Shown here one piece after another: positions 22,564 through 32,109 of a stretch of DNA of 64,000 nucleotides. Below the pieces are notes generated by a model that did not search any database, was not told where the DNA came from, and saw nothing but the letters and a program-made list of their open reading frames with translations. Source of the DNA: MFD01275-c22 sp963705885 (GTDB lineage Bacteria > Actinomycetota > Actinomycetes > JACCUZ01); NCBI GenBank assembly GCA_963705885.1, contig OY970120.1, positions 930,001 through 994,000 on the forward strand. Direction: 5' to 3'. Made by a program: the position numbers and the translations under genes. The stretch's first letter is position 1; each line of letters starts with the position of its first letter.

Positions 22564-23316
22564 TCAGCGCATCCAGGTCGCGCCACCGTCGACCGACAGC
22601 GTCGTGCCGGTGACGTAGCGCGCCTCGTCGCCGGCGAGGTAGACGGCTGCGGGGCCGATGTCGGTCTCGCAGTCGCCGATGCGGGCCAGCGGCACCTGGC
22701 CGAGGACGGCCGCACGCGTCTCCTCGTCGGCGAGGGCGGCGGTCACCGCCGGGCTCGCGCCGAACGGGATGAGCGCGTTGACCCGGATGCCGTCGCCGGC
22801 CCACTCCACCGCTGCTGCCCGGGTCAGGGCGGAGATCGCGGCCTTCACCGCCGCGTAGACGCCCGTGCCGGCCATGTCCGGGGCCACCGTCGCGCCGGAC
22901 GAGAGGTTGAGGATGCTCCCCCCACCGGCGAGGTGCGGGTGGCAGGCCCGCATGAGCGCCAGCGTCGCCAGCGGCCCGGACCGCCAGCCGGCCTCGACCG
23001 TGTCCGCGTCGATGTGCAGCAGCGGCCCGAAGCAGAAGTCCTGCGCGTTGTTGACCAGCGCGTCCACCGTGCCCAGGACCTCGACGACCTCGTCGACGGC
23101 CGAGCGCACCTGCTCCGGGTCGGTGACGTCGCAGACGACGGGCACGGCCCGCCCCCCGCGCCGCTCGATCTCCTCGGCGGTCGCGACGACCTTCTCCTTC
23201 GTCCGGCCGAGAGCGGCCACCGCCGCTCCCGCCCCGGCCATCGCGAGCGCGATGCCCGCTCCGATGCCCTGACCGGCCCCGGTCACGAGCGCGACCTTTC
23301 CCTCGAGTGCTCCCAT
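22564..23316 (-). CDS. SDR-family oxidoreductase
   Basis: A 250-residue classical short-chain dehydrogenase: cofactor motif TGAGQGIGAGI near the N-terminus, VNNAQDF in place of the usual NNAG, catalytic Ser in LNLSSGAT, YAAVKAA (YxxxK) around residue 155, and a C-terminal GTTLSVDGGATWM. AGGAGG precedes the ATG. NAD(P)-dependent oxidation or reduction of an unknown alcohol or ketone. It is separated from the MerB-like gene by 56 bases on the same strand and divergent from the BTAD regulator; no clear functional link. Confidence 0.85.
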   Translation of the reverse strand: MGALEGKVALVTGAGQGIGAGIALAMAGAGAAVAALGRTKEKVVATAEEIERRGGRAVPVVCDVTDPEQVRSAVDEVVEVLGTVDALVNNAQDFCFGPLLHIDADTVEAGWRSGPLATLALMRACHPHLAGGGSILNLSSGATVAPDMAGTGVYAAVKAAISALTRAAAVEWAGDGIRVNALIPFGASPAVTAALADEETRAAVLGQVPLARIGDCETDIGPAAVYLAGDEARYVTGTTLSVDGGATWMR

Positions 23317-23417
23317 CGTGTCCTCCTGGTGCGTCGTCCTTTGCCGGCGGTCGCCGACGTGCCCGAGGCTGCTGGCGGCCGGTCACAGCCCGCTCTCACG
23401 GCGGGCACACTGACCCG

Positions 23418-26204
23418 GTGACCCCTGAGGTGGAGGTGACGCTGCTCGGGCCGCTGCGCGTCACCGTCGCCGGCCGCGACGTGCCACTCCCTCGGGGCCG
23501 CCTGCGCGCGCTCACCGCACGCCTCGCCCTCGACGCCGGCCGGCCGGTCGGCGTGGACGCCTGCTGCGCCGCCGTGTGGCCCGAGCGAGCGCCGGCCGAG
23601 CCGCGCGAGGCGCTGCAGACCTTGGTCTGGCGGCTGCGCCGCGCGCTGCGCGACACGGGCGCCGAGGGTGCCCTGACGGCGGCGTCCGACGGCTACGCGC
23701 TCGCGGCGGCCACCGACCTCGCGGCGGCCGAGACCGACACCGCCGCCGGGCAGGTGGCGCTGCGGGAGGGCCGGGACGCCGATGGACAGGAGGCGTACGA
23801 CCGGGCCCGCGCTCGCTGGTCCGGCGCGCCGCTGCCGGACCTCCCGCCCGGTCCGGCGACCGAGCCGGTGCGGGTCCGGCTGGACCTGCTGAGGCTGGAC
23901 GCGGAGGAGGGAGCCGCCGAGGCCCGGGTGCGGCAGGGCCTCGGCGCCGAGGCGACCGGCCGGCTCACGGCCCTGGTCGCCGAGCAGCCGTTGCGCGAGC
24001 GCCCCGCCCGGCTGCTCGCGCTGGCGCTGCACGGGCAGGGCCGCACCGCGGAGGCGCTCGGCGTCCTGCGCGAGTTCCGTCGCCGGCTCGCCGACGGCAC
24101 CGGGCTCGATCCGACCCCGGACCTGGCCGCCGTCGAGAACCGGCTGCTGCGCGGCGAGGTGGTGGCCCTCGTCTCCTCGGGCGTCCCGGACGTGCCGACC
24201 TCGTTCGTCGGGCGGGAGGCGGAGAGGGCAGCGCTGGTCGGGATGCTCGACGGCGGCCGGTGCGTCACGGTCGTGGGGCCGGGAGGGGTGGGCAAGACCC
24301 GCCTGGTCGCGGAGGTCGTGCGCGGTCGCGAGGACCGGGTCCACTGGGTCGACCTCGACGGCTGTCGGCACGCCGAGGACGTCCTGCCCGCGGTGGCGGC
24401 GGCGACGCGGGTCGTCGAGACCGGCCGCGGCGACCTGCTCTCCGCCGTGCGGGCGCGGCTCGCCGGGCCCTCCCTGGTGGTGCTGGACGGGGCCGACGAG
24501 GTCACCCCGGCCCTGCGCGAACTCGCCGGGCGGCTGCTCGGCGTCCCGGCCGGGCCGCGGCTGCTGCTCACGTCCCGGGTGCCGCTCGGCGCGCCGTACG
24601 AGGACGTGCTCCGCCTGGACCCGCTGCCGGTGGCGCCCGGCGGGGACGCGGTCACGCTCTTCCTCGCGCGGGCCGCGCGGGTCGACCCCGGCGCCGCGGA
24701 CGCCGGGCACGCGCCCGACGTCGTGCGGGTCTGCCGCGCGCTCGACGGCCTGCCCCTTGCCCTGGAGCTGGCGGCCTCCCGCCTCGGTGCCCTCTCGGTC
24801 GCCGAGCTGGCGACGCACGTCGAACGGTCGACGGCCCTGCTCGTGTCACCGGCAGCCGCGACGGGCGAGCGGCACGGGTCGCTCCGCGCAGCGCTCGAGG
24901 GCAGCGTCGCCGGGCTGGACGAGGACGTGGCCGGAATGCTCCGCCGGCTCGCGGTCTTCCCGGCCGAGTTCACCGCGGACGCCGCCCGGGCCGTGGCCGC
25001 GTCGTCGATGGACACGCAGGCGGCGCCGGACGCGTCGCGGCTGCTGCTCGACCTCGTCGCGCGCTCGCTGGTGGTCCGGCGCGCCTCCGGCGGGGCCGGC
25101 GCCTCGCGCTACCGGCTGCTCGCGCCGGTGCGGACCTGGCTGCGGGAGCAGCCGGGACCGCCCGACCTGGCCGAGCGGCACGCCGCGTGGGTGCTGGCCG
25201 CGGTCGCCGATGCCGGCTCGGCCGGTGCAGCGCCGGGGCCCGCCGACGAGCCCGGACTGGGCTGGCCGGACTGGCTGGCCGACCACCACGAGGACGTCGA
25301 CCTCGCCCTCACGCACGCCTTCGCCGCCCGACCGGTCGACGCGGCCTCGGCGCTGCAGGTGCTGCTGCGGCTGTGGGACTGGTCGGGCCGGCTCACGGTC
25401 GCGCGGTCGTGGCTGGCCCGCGCGCTGCCGCTGCTGGACCCCGGCCTGCCGCGCGTACGCGCCCTGGGGTGGTCGGCCTACCTCGAGGCGGAGACGGGCC
25501 GGCACGACGCCGCGCGAGCGCAGTCCGCGCGGGCGGTCACCGAGGCCGAGCAGCTGGGCGACCTGCTGGCTCTCTCGTCCGCGCTCGGCGTCGCGGCACT
25601 GCTCGCCCGGCAGGCCGGCGACCTCGCGGCCGCGCGGCGGCACGGCGAGGACGCCCTGCGGCACGGGCGGGCGGCCGGCGGGGCGGCGGAGGTCGCCTAC
25701 GGCACCCTCGGCCTGGCGCTCACGGCCCTGGCCGCGGGGGCGGACGGCGAGGCGGCGGCCCTGGCCGGCCGGGCTGCCGCGGCCTACCGCGAGCTCGGGG
25801 ATCGCCGGGGCGAGACGTGGACGGCGACCGTGCTCGCCGCCGCTGCGCTGCGGCGGGGTGACCCGGCGGGGCTCGAGCTGCTGCTGGACGCCCTGACCCG
25901 GGCCGAGTCGGTGGGTGACGGGCGCAGCGTGGCGCAGTGCCTGCAGCTGCTCGCCGCGCACCTGTCCCGCGCCGGCCGGCCGGTCGAGGCGGCGCGCGTC
26001 ATCGGTGCCGCCGACGCCCGCTGGCACGACCGCGGGGCGCGCCCCGCCCCGCCGCCTGGCGGCCGGGACGTGCGCGATGCCGTCAAGGCCGCTCTGGGCG
26101 ACCGGTGGGACGTGGAGCATGCGGCCGGAGCCGACGACCCGCCCGCCGAGGTGGCCCGCGCCGCGGTGCGGGCGCTCGCACCGCCCCGGCACAAGAGGGC
26201 GTAG
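23418..26204 (+). CDS. AfsR/SARP-like BTAD regulator with NB-ARC ATPase
   Basis: A 928-residue regulator. Residues 1-90 are an OmpR-like winged helix (VEVTLLGPLRVTVAGRDVPL), ~95-245 the bacterial transcriptional activation domain (BTAD), then an ATPase with Walker A VVGPGGVGKTR near residue 290 and VVLDGADE as Walker B-like. A long TPR-like helical C-terminus completes it. Family members act as ATP- and signal-dependent activators, often of secondary metabolism, but no such cluster is in the window. The GTG start was chosen because it opens the conserved domain; there is no ribosome site, so a leaderless message is likely. Confidence 0.82.
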   Translation: MTPEVEVTLLGPLRVTVAGRDVPLPRGRLRALTARLALDAGRPVGVDACCAAVWPERAPAEPREALQTLVWRLRRALRDTGAEGALTAASDGYALAAATDLAAAETDTAAGQVALREGRDADGQEAYDRARARWSGAPLPDLPPGPATEPVRVRLDLLRLDAEEGAAEARVRQGLGAEATGRLTALVAEQPLRERPARLLALALHGQGRTAEALGVLREFRRRLADGTGLDPTPDLAAVENRLLRGEVVALVSSGVPDVPTSFVGREAERAALVGMLDGGRCVTVVGPGGVGKTRLVAEVVRGREDRVHWVDLDGCRHAEDVLPAVAAATRVVETGRGDLLSAVRARLAGPSLVVLDGADEVTPALRELAGRLLGVPAGPRLLLTSRVPLGAPYEDVLRLDPLPVAPGGDAVTLFLARAARVDPGAADAGHAPDVVRVCRALDGLPLALELAASRLGALSVAELATHVERSTALLVSPAAATGERHGSLRAALEGSVAGLDEDVAGMLRRLAVFPAEFTADAARAVAASSMDTQAAPDASRLLLDLVARSLVVRRASGGAGASRYRLLAPVRTWLREQPGPPDLAERHAAWVLAAVADAGSAGAAPGPADEPGLGWPDWLADHHEDVDLALTHAFAARPVDAASALQVLLRLWDWSGRLTVARSWLARALPLLDPGLPRVRALGWSAYLEAETGRHDAARAQSARAVTEAEQLGDLLALSSALGVAALLARQAGDLAAARRHGEDALRHGRAAGGAAEVAYGTLGLALTALAAGADGEAAALAGRAAAAYRELGDRRGETWTATVLAAAALRRGDPAGLELLLDALTRAESVGDGRSVAQCLQLLAAHLSRAGRPVEAARVIGAADARWHDRGARPAPPPGGRDVRDAVKAALGDRWDVEHAAGADDPPAEVARAAVRALAPPRHKRA

Positions 26205-26219
26205 CCGTGGCCGACGACC

Positions 26220-26876
26220 TCAGACGACGATGCAGATGTTGCCCATGTTCCGCCGCACGGAGTCACTGATGTTCGCCCGGTAGATCGTGACGTCGCTGAC
26301 GCCGTGCAGGCAGGACTTCACCTTCGTGCTGGTCTCGCCGTATGACAGCTTGTCCCAGGTCGCGCGGACTCCGCTGTTGTACTGCACGTACTTTGCGCGC
26401 TTGACGTCATACGTGGTTGCTCGGCGCGCCACCTTCTCGTCACCGCAGGTCGGCGTGGCCGACACGCCGACGCTCCAGGGATAACTGACGCTGATCGACG
26501 GGTTCGAGCTGCACTTCCAGTAGTAGTACGACTGGCGCAGCGTCGCCTTGGTGACGTTCGCCTTCGCCGCGCCGGCCGTGCAGGTTCGAGTGGTCCGCAC
26601 CGTCATCGTCAGGTTCTTGACCCTCGGATCCTGCAGCGACTGGTAGTCCGCCGGAGTCGGGTAGTCCTGTGTCGAGCGCACGTAGAAGGCCGACATCTTG
26701 CCTGTGATCCTCGTGTGCACGCACCGGGACAGCGGCGTGGAGTAGAAGGACGACTTCTTGGTGAACGACTTGGTGATCGTCTTCGAGGTGACGCCCGCCG
26801 CCGCGGGCGATGCAGCGGTCAGGGAGCTGATCAGCAGGAAGGGGATGGCGAGGGCGGGGTACAGGCGCTTCTTCAC
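26220..26876 (-). CDS. secreted Cys-containing protein of unknown function
   Basis: A 218-residue protein starting at GTG 26876, with GGGAG upstream. A Sec signal peptide (KKRLYPALAIPFLLISSLTAASPAAAG) is followed by a Tyr-, Ser- and Lys-rich domain with six cysteines (SRCVH, RTCTAG, WKCSS, TPTCGD, KSCLHG, NICIVV), enough for three disulfides. No family recognised. Codon use is somewhat less GC-extreme than in the neighbours. It is convergent with the BTAD regulator, 15 bases apart. Confidence 0.68.
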   Translation of the reverse strand: MKKRLYPALAIPFLLISSLTAASPAAAGVTSKTITKSFTKKSSFYSTPLSRCVHTRITGKMSAFYVRSTQDYPTPADYQSLQDPRVKNLTMTVRTTRTCTAGAAKANVTKATLRQSYYYWKCSSNPSISVSYPWSVGVSATPTCGDEKVARRATTYDVKRAKYVQYNSGVRATWDKLSYGETSTKVKSCLHGVSDVTIYRANISDSVRRNMGNICIVV

Positions 26877-26912
26877 GGGGCTCCCTGGCGCGGTCGGGCG
26901 TGACTCGGGTCT

Positions 26913-26944
26913 GGCCGAGATCGTAAAGGGCCGAGATCGTAAAG
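26913..26944. repeat. 16-bp tandem duplication
   Basis: GGCCGAGATCGTAAAG occurs twice head-to-tail (26913-26928 and 26929-26944) in the region upstream of the secreted-protein gene. It could be a recent slippage duplication or a doubled binding site. Confidence 0.6.
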
Positions 26945-27075
26945 GGTGATCGTCGCCGAGGTTCGTTAGCCAGGAGAGGTCGGCGCGCCCCGGACGCTCC
27001 GAGTCCTCTGGCCGGGATGACTCGCCGAGGTCGAGCTCCGGCTGATGCGGACGCGATGGGTTCGTCCGCAGGGCC

Positions 27076-27663
27076 TCAGTCGACGGGCACCGGGCGGCCG
27101 GGCTCGCTCGCCGGCTCGTCCTGGGACCGTCGGTGCAGGGCGGTGGCGGTCCCCAGCAGCAGCAGGAGGAAGGTGAGGGCAGCCGCGACGGCGACGACAC
27201 CCGACCGGCTCTCACCGGTCGGGGATGCAACGGCCGGGAGGTCCCCGGGGTCGAACGCAGCGCTCACCGTCGCGGCGCCGAGCCGGCCCAGCTCGCCCAC
27301 CGTCAGCGTCCCCGTCGCGGAGCCGGTGGTGTCCGCCCGGGCCGAGACGGTCATCTCCCACTCTCCCGCTGGGAGGCGCACCGTCGCGGCGTAGAGCCCG
27401 GGGACCACCGCGTCCGGCCGGAACAGGACGCTGCGTGCCCCCGCGGTGCTCGACAGCCGCCCGAGGACGGTCTCGCCGACGACCGGCTGCCGGTCGTTCT
27501 CGTAGACGACGTGGGCGCGCACGACCAGGTCGTCGCCCTGTGATGCGACGGCGAGGCGCACGATCGACAGCTCGCCGTGCGCGCCCGCACCGGTCGCGCC
27601 GCCCAGGACACCGACCGCCAGGAGGGCCGTGGCGACCAGCAGCGAGAGCGCGCGGCGCGTCAT
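27076..27663 (-). CDS. exported, C-terminally membrane-anchored beta protein
   Basis: A 195-residue protein: signal peptide MTRRALSLLVATALLAVGVLGG..GAGA, predicted mature start at or next to HGELSIVRL, a ~110-residue beta-rich domain (LYAATVRLPAGEWEMTVSARAD, as in FixH/CopC-like periplasmic folds), then one C-terminal helix (VVAVAAALTFLLLLLGTA) and a basic tail. A His at the mature N-terminus recalls copper-binding CopC and YcnI proteins, but the family is not certain. Three 11-bp direct repeats lie 120-150 bases upstream, typical of OmpR-type regulator binding. Confidence 0.65.
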   Translation of the reverse strand: MTRRALSLLVATALLAVGVLGGATGAGAHGELSIVRLAVASQGDDLVVRAHVVYENDRQPVVGETVLGRLSSTAGARSVLFRPDAVVPGLYAATVRLPAGEWEMTVSARADTTGSATGTLTVGELGRLGAATVSAAFDPGDLPAVASPTGESRSGVVAVAAALTFLLLLLGTATALHRRSQDEPASEPGRPVPVD

Positions 27664-27782
27664 GAGGCCCTCCCCGGGTCGCCCGCCGGGCTGCGGCGGG
27701 TGACGCCGAGCGCTGTCCGGCTGTGTCCGACGAGCCCACGCTAGGGCGGCGGGCGCGGCCCGGCGGAGGGTCCGTCCGGGCC

Positions 27783-27815
27783 GTCATCGAGGTGTCATCC
27801 GGCTGTCATCCGGCA
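27783..27815. promoter_or_regulatory. triple 11-bp direct repeat (OmpR/PhoP-type box)
   Basis: Three adjacent 11-mers, GTCATCGAGGT, GTCATCCGGCT and GTCATCCGGCA, share GTCATC at exactly one helical turn. This periodicity is characteristic of tandem OmpR/PhoB-family dimers (compare the actinomycete PHO box). It lies upstream of the leftward gene at 27663. Confidence 0.55.
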
Positions 27816-28021
27816 CGCCGGACCGCATCGCCGGCGCGAAACGGCCCGCGTGTGCTGATCACGCCTCCCCCCGAAATGGTCATCTTGCTGTCGGGACAGG
27901 CGTTTCCGCACGTGAGAGCCGTGTGCAAGGTGTTGTCCAGTTGGTGCGCGGATCGAGAGCCGCCGGTGCTGCTCGTCGCACTCAGCGGCCCTGGCCCGCT
28001 GGCGCCCTACGGTGACACGGC

Positions 28022-28197
28022 ATGAAGCTCAAGCAGGAAGCTCGGGTCCTTCGCCGAATGCACGTGCCAGCCTCACCACCGCGACGGTTGCGTTCAACTC
28101 GCCGCACGACGAGGGCCGGACCACGCAGGTCCTGCTCAACCTGCAGCACAGCTTCGAGATGCTCCTGAAGGCCGCGCTCGTGCAGCAGTTCCGGTGA
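28022..28197 (+). pseudogene. 5' relic of a DUF3644-family gene (frameshifted and truncated)
   Basis: The ATG at 28022 begins MKLKQEARVL, then the frame shifts. The continuing homologous reading is TVAFNSPHDEGRTTQVLLNLQHSFEMLLKAALVQ, ending at TGA 28195-28197. Both pieces resemble the N-terminus of DUF3644 (HEPN-like) proteins, where 'FEMLLKA' is a hallmark. The remaining several hundred codons are missing. From 27664 to 28652 no intact gene is visible; besides this relic there is only the regulatory box and a possible transposase scrap, indicating decayed, formerly mobile DNA. Confidence 0.5.
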
Positions 28198-28283
28198 CAA
28201 GCTGGCCCGTCACCCGCCCACCAGGGTCCGCAACATGAACAGCGTCAGGCGAGAACGTCAGCCGCGGTTCCTCCCCATCACCG

Positions 28284-28427
28284 GGCCTGACTCGCGTCAC
28301 CTTGTTCCTCGGCATCGCGGCCACTGCCCACAACATGCGCCAGCTCCGCAGCTGCGGTGAGCATCATGCCGGTTCTTTCGCTGGGTCACGGTGGTCCAGA
28401 GCCGTCGATATCGATCGGGTCTTCTGA
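28284..28427 (+). pseudogene. possible transposase C-terminal relic
   Basis: One frame reads GLTRVTLFLGIAATAHNMRQLRS before drifting into unrelated sequence to a stop at 28425. The 'RVTLFLGIAATAHNMRQL' pattern resembles the last helix of DDE transposases (typically ..NLRRL near the end). No upstream catalytic part and no terminal inverted repeats are recognisable. Recorded as weak evidence of past insertion-sequence activity. Confidence 0.3.
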
Positions 28428-28652
28428 GACTGAGGTCCGCCGGTTCACGACGGTGGGCTGCAGTGCCGGCGGCTGCGCGGTCGCCGGAGGCTCGAGTCGC
28501 GGCATCGATTCCGACGGTCCATCGCCGCACAGTCGAGAGCACGCTGACGACCCGGCCATGCACCGCTCGGGCCGCGAGAGTTGCCGACGCGGACGCATGG
28601 CGAAGGACCTAGGTCTCTTGATCTCGATGTGACGTCAAGTGACCGTTGGGTC

Positions 28653-29429
28653 ATGCGCCATGAACGGGTCAACGGTCAGGTGGACCCGACGGCGGTGGAT
28701 GCGCGGGTGGGCCACGTAGGGACCCGTATCGATCTGGACGATCTCACCAAGCGGTATCGGGTCGGCGACGTCGACGTGACCGCGCTCGATGGCATCAACC
28801 TGCACGCCGATGAAGCAGCGATCGTCGCGATCGTCGGGCCGTCGGGATGCGGCAAGACGACCTTGCTGAACATGATCGGGGCGCTCGACACTCCGACCTC
28901 GGGGTCGGTACGGGTGGCCGGGGTCGACCTCAGCGGGGCGTCGCAGGCAGACCGGTCGATGCTGCGGCGACACAGCGTGAGCTTCATCTTCCAGACCTTC
29001 AATCTGTTCCCGGGCCTCACTGCGCTCGAGAACGTACGCTTCGGGGCCGATGCGGCACGCACGCCGGACCCGGCCGAGCGGGCGCAGCAGGCGTTGGCGG
29101 AAGTCGGCCTTGGGGATCGTCATCGTCACTTCCCGCACCAGTTGTCGGGGGGAGAGCAGCAACGGGTGGCGATCGCCCGCGCGTTGGCGACCGGTAATCC
29201 GATCCTGCTCGCCGACGAACCGACCGGTGAGCTCGACTTCCGAACGGGCGTCCAGATTCTCGGCGTGCTCGAGGATCAGGCCCGCGCCGGGATGACGGTG
29301 CTCGTTGTCACCCACAACCGCGAGATCGCACGGGTCGCCGACCGCGTGATCGAGCTGTCGAGCGGTCGTATCGTCTCCGACAGTCCGCCCCGCGGCGGCA
29401 AGGCCGACATCGGCGATCTGCAATGGTGA
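28653..29429 (+). CDS. ABC transporter ATP-binding protein (MacB/LolD type)
   Basis: A ~258-residue ATPase with Walker A VGPSGCGKTTLLN, Q-loop FQTFNLFPGL, signature LSGGEQQRVAIARAL, Walker B ILLADEPTGELD and H-loop VTHNREIA. The start is uncertain: ATG 28653 is used, and the conserved domain begins near residue 25 from there. It overlaps the permease gene by seven bases. Codon use is visibly less GC-biased than flanking genes (many GAT, CGA and GGT codons), suggesting acquisition from another lineage. Likely a lipoprotein-, peptide- or drug-handling FtsX-type exporter. Confidence 0.82.
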   Translation: MRHERVNGQVDPTAVDARVGHVGTRIDLDDLTKRYRVGDVDVTALDGINLHADEAAIVAIVGPSGCGKTTLLNMIGALDTPTSGSVRVAGVDLSGASQADRSMLRRHSVSFIFQTFNLFPGLTALENVRFGADAARTPDPAERAQQALAEVGLGDRHRHFPHQLSGGEQQRVAIARALATGNPILLADEPTGELDFRTGVQILGVLEDQARAGMTVLVVTHNREIARVADRVIELSSGRIVSDSPPRGGKADIGDLQW

Positions 29430-31927
29430 CGAGGGCACGCTCACGGAGCGGATGGCTCGGCTGGTGGCTCCGTTGGTCGTGGCGCGATCTCCGATCGCAC
29501 TGGATCGCGGTGACCGCGATCGCGCTCGTACTCGCGATCGGAACTGGGGTGTACGCCGGGTTGGGCAGCACGGCCGAGTGGCGACGCGAGTCCAACGACG
29601 CGAGCTTCGCCGCATTGGCCATGCACGATCTACGCGTCACGCTCAGCCCCGGGACGTTCGTCGAGCAGGATGCGCTCGTCGACGCGATCGCATCGATCGA
29701 TGGTGCAGCGTCAGTGCGCGACGTCAGCGAACGTCTCGTCGTCGACAGTCAGGTGGACACCGGCACGATGGGCGGAACAGATTCGGTGTTGGTTCCGGCC
29801 CGGCTGGTGGGAATGACGTTCGGGTCGACGCGGCCGGTCGACGATGTCTGGGTCCGCGACGGCACCGCACCGTCGACCGATCCGACCGATCCCAGCGCGG
29901 TCCTCGAAGCGAAGTTCGCCGACCAGCACGGGCTGCCGACCTCGGGAACGGTCTTGGTCGCCGGAGGCAGCGACGTGACATACACCGGGCTCGGTGTTGC
30001 CCCGGAGGACTTCTTCTACGAAGGCCCTGAAGGAACGATCTTCGCCGCCGGAGAACTCGCCATCCTCTACGTCCCGTTGGCTGCAGCACAAGACCTCAGC
30101 GGGCACGCGGGGATGGTCAACGATGCCGCTCTCGTGCTCGTTGACGGCGCGGACCGGGATGGGATCGAAGCGGAGCTCACCGAAGCGATCGGTGAGCTCG
30201 GCGTCAGCGCCACGATCTCGACTCGCGACGACGCCGACGCCGTCCGCGTGCTCTACGAAGACATCGACAACGACCAACGCTTCTGGAACGCCTTGTCAGC
30301 ACTCGTCCTGCTCGCCGCCGCGCTCGCTGCGTTCAATCTCATCAACCGGATCGTCGAGGCCCAGCGGCGCGAGATCGGTATTGGGATGGCCCTCGGCGTG
30401 CCGCGGCCGCAACTCGCCGTCCGCCCGATGCTGATCGGAGTGCAGGTCGCGGTGCTGGGAACGGTCGCCGGTCTCGGCGTCGGGCTCCTCGTGGGCACGG
30501 CGTTCGGGAACCTCCTCGAATCGTTCCTGCCGCTACCCGTCCACCGCACACCGTTCCAGTTCGGTGTCTATCTCCAGGCCGCTTTGCTCGGGATCGCGAT
30601 CCCGATCGCGGCCAGCGCCGTCCCGGTCTGGCGGGCGCTCAGCGTCGAACCGATCGAGGCGATCCGCACCGGTCACCTCGTGGCCAAGACCAGTCGGCTG
30701 ACCGGTTGGACCGGTAGTCTCCGACTGCCCGGTTCGACGATCACCCAAATGCCGATCCGCAACGTGCTGCGTACCCCGCGCCGCACGCTCCTGACCGCTG
30801 TTGGTGTCGGCGCGGCGATTACCGCTCTCGTCGCCGTGCTCGGGATGCTCGACAGCTTCGGCCGGACCCTCGACAAGGCAAACGACGAGTTCACCAAGGG
30901 CGACGCCGACCGCGTCGTCGTGCAGCTCGACACGTTCTACCCCGACGACTCACCCGTCGTGATGGCAATCTCCGACACTCCCGCTGTCGGACACATCGAT
31001 GCAGGATTGCGGCTGCCGGCCACCGCGCTCGGGTCCGAATCCGACCGCGACCTCGATCTCCTTGTCGAATTCGTCGATCTCGACGACGCGACGTGGATCC
31101 CGACCATCGACGACGGCGGGGTCAAGACCGGTGGCGGCGACCCGAGGATCCTGCTCGCCCGCAAGGCCGCCGACGATCTCGGAGTTGCGGTGGGCGACAG
31201 CGTCACGCTGCGCCATCCGATCCGGGCCGACGCCGGCGGCTTCTCGCTCGCCGACAGCGAATTCGCCGTTCAGGGGATCCACGCCAACCCGATCAGGACG
31301 TTCGCCTTCCTGGACCTCGCCGACGCAGCGCAATTCGGGCTTCAGGACGTCGTCAACGTCGTGCAGGCGTACCCGACCGATGCTGCCACCCGGTCGGACG
31401 TGCAGCGAGCGGTCTTCGGACTGCCAGGCGTGACGTCGAGTCAACCCGTCGCCCGCATCAGCGAGGCCATCGACGAGGCCCTCGACCAGTTCCTCAGCTT
31501 CCTGTTCGTCACCGCTGGGGCCGTGTTGGTCCTCGCGCTCCTGATCGCCTTCAACGCGACCCGCATCACCGTCGAAGAACGGCGGCGAGAGCATGCCACC
31601 ATGCGAGCCTTCGGGCTCCCCATCCGAACGGTGCTCGGCGTCGTCGTCAGAGAGAGCGTCCTGGTCGGCATCGTCGCCACCCTCATCGGGCTCGTCGGAG
31701 GCATTGCCTTCCTCCAGTGGATGCTGAACTCGCTGGCCACCACGACACTCCCCGACGTCGGGATCAATGTCTACCTGTCGCCGACCACGATCTTCATCGC
31801 CGCGATCGTCGGCATCGCCTCCGTCGCCGCCACCCCACTCTTCCTCGTCCGCAGACTCCGGCGCATGAACCTCCCCGGTACCCTCCGCGTCGTGCGAGTG
31901 ACCGACCGCTCCGCACCAATCACTTGA
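29423..31927 (+). CDS. FtsX-family ABC transporter permease
   Basis: An 834-residue permease with two MacB_PCD/FtsX units: a helix at the N-terminus (HWIAVTAIALVLAIGTGVYAGL), a large extracytoplasmic loop, an FtsX block near residues 290-405 (NALSALVLLAAALAAFNLINRI..., EIGIGMALGVPRPQL), then a second helix, loop and FtsX block ending ATPLFLVRRLRRMNLP. It pairs with the overlapping ATPase gene. Like that gene it carries a distinct codon bias. The pair lies immediately left of the 3' end of a tRNA-Gly gene and right of gene relics. Substrate unknown. Confidence 0.83.
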   Translation: MVTRARSRSGWLGWWLRWSWRDLRSHWIAVTAIALVLAIGTGVYAGLGSTAEWRRESNDASFAALAMHDLRVTLSPGTFVEQDALVDAIASIDGAASVRDVSERLVVDSQVDTGTMGGTDSVLVPARLVGMTFGSTRPVDDVWVRDGTAPSTDPTDPSAVLEAKFADQHGLPTSGTVLVAGGSDVTYTGLGVAPEDFFYEGPEGTIFAAGELAILYVPLAAAQDLSGHAGMVNDAALVLVDGADRDGIEAELTEAIGELGVSATISTRDDADAVRVLYEDIDNDQRFWNALSALVLLAAALAAFNLINRIVEAQRREIGIGMALGVPRPQLAVRPMLIGVQVAVLGTVAGLGVGLLVGTAFGNLLESFLPLPVHRTPFQFGVYLQAALLGIAIPIAASAVPVWRALSVEPIEAIRTGHLVAKTSRLTGWTGSLRLPGSTITQMPIRNVLRTPRRTLLTAVGVGAAITALVAVLGMLDSFGRTLDKANDEFTKGDADRVVVQLDTFYPDDSPVVMAISDTPAVGHIDAGLRLPATALGSESDRDLDLLVEFVDLDDATWIPTIDDGGVKTGGGDPRILLARKAADDLGVAVGDSVTLRHPIRADAGGFSLADSEFAVQGIHANPIRTFAFLDLADAAQFGLQDVVNVVQAYPTDAATRSDVQRAVFGLPGVTSSQPVARISEAIDEALDQFLSFLFVTAGAVLVLALLIAFNATRITVEERRREHATMRAFGLPIRTVLGVVVRESVLVGIVATLIGLVGGIAFLQWMLNSLATTTLPDVGINVYLSPTTIFIAAIVGIASVAATPLFLVRRLRRMNLPGTLRVVRVTDRSAPIT

Positions 31928-32109
31928 CTGGGCCGTCGAGGGCGAAACTCGCCAGCAGCTCCGGGTACCGGCGCGCGACCTCGGTGTGCAGGAGTGTCCG
32001 TCAGTTCTAGAGCCAGCCGGAACGCACGCGGAGCGCACGGCGGCCTCCGGAGGACCGTCGCGAAAGCGGCCGGATCACGCGAGGCGGGACTCTGACCTGG
32101 GGAGATTCG

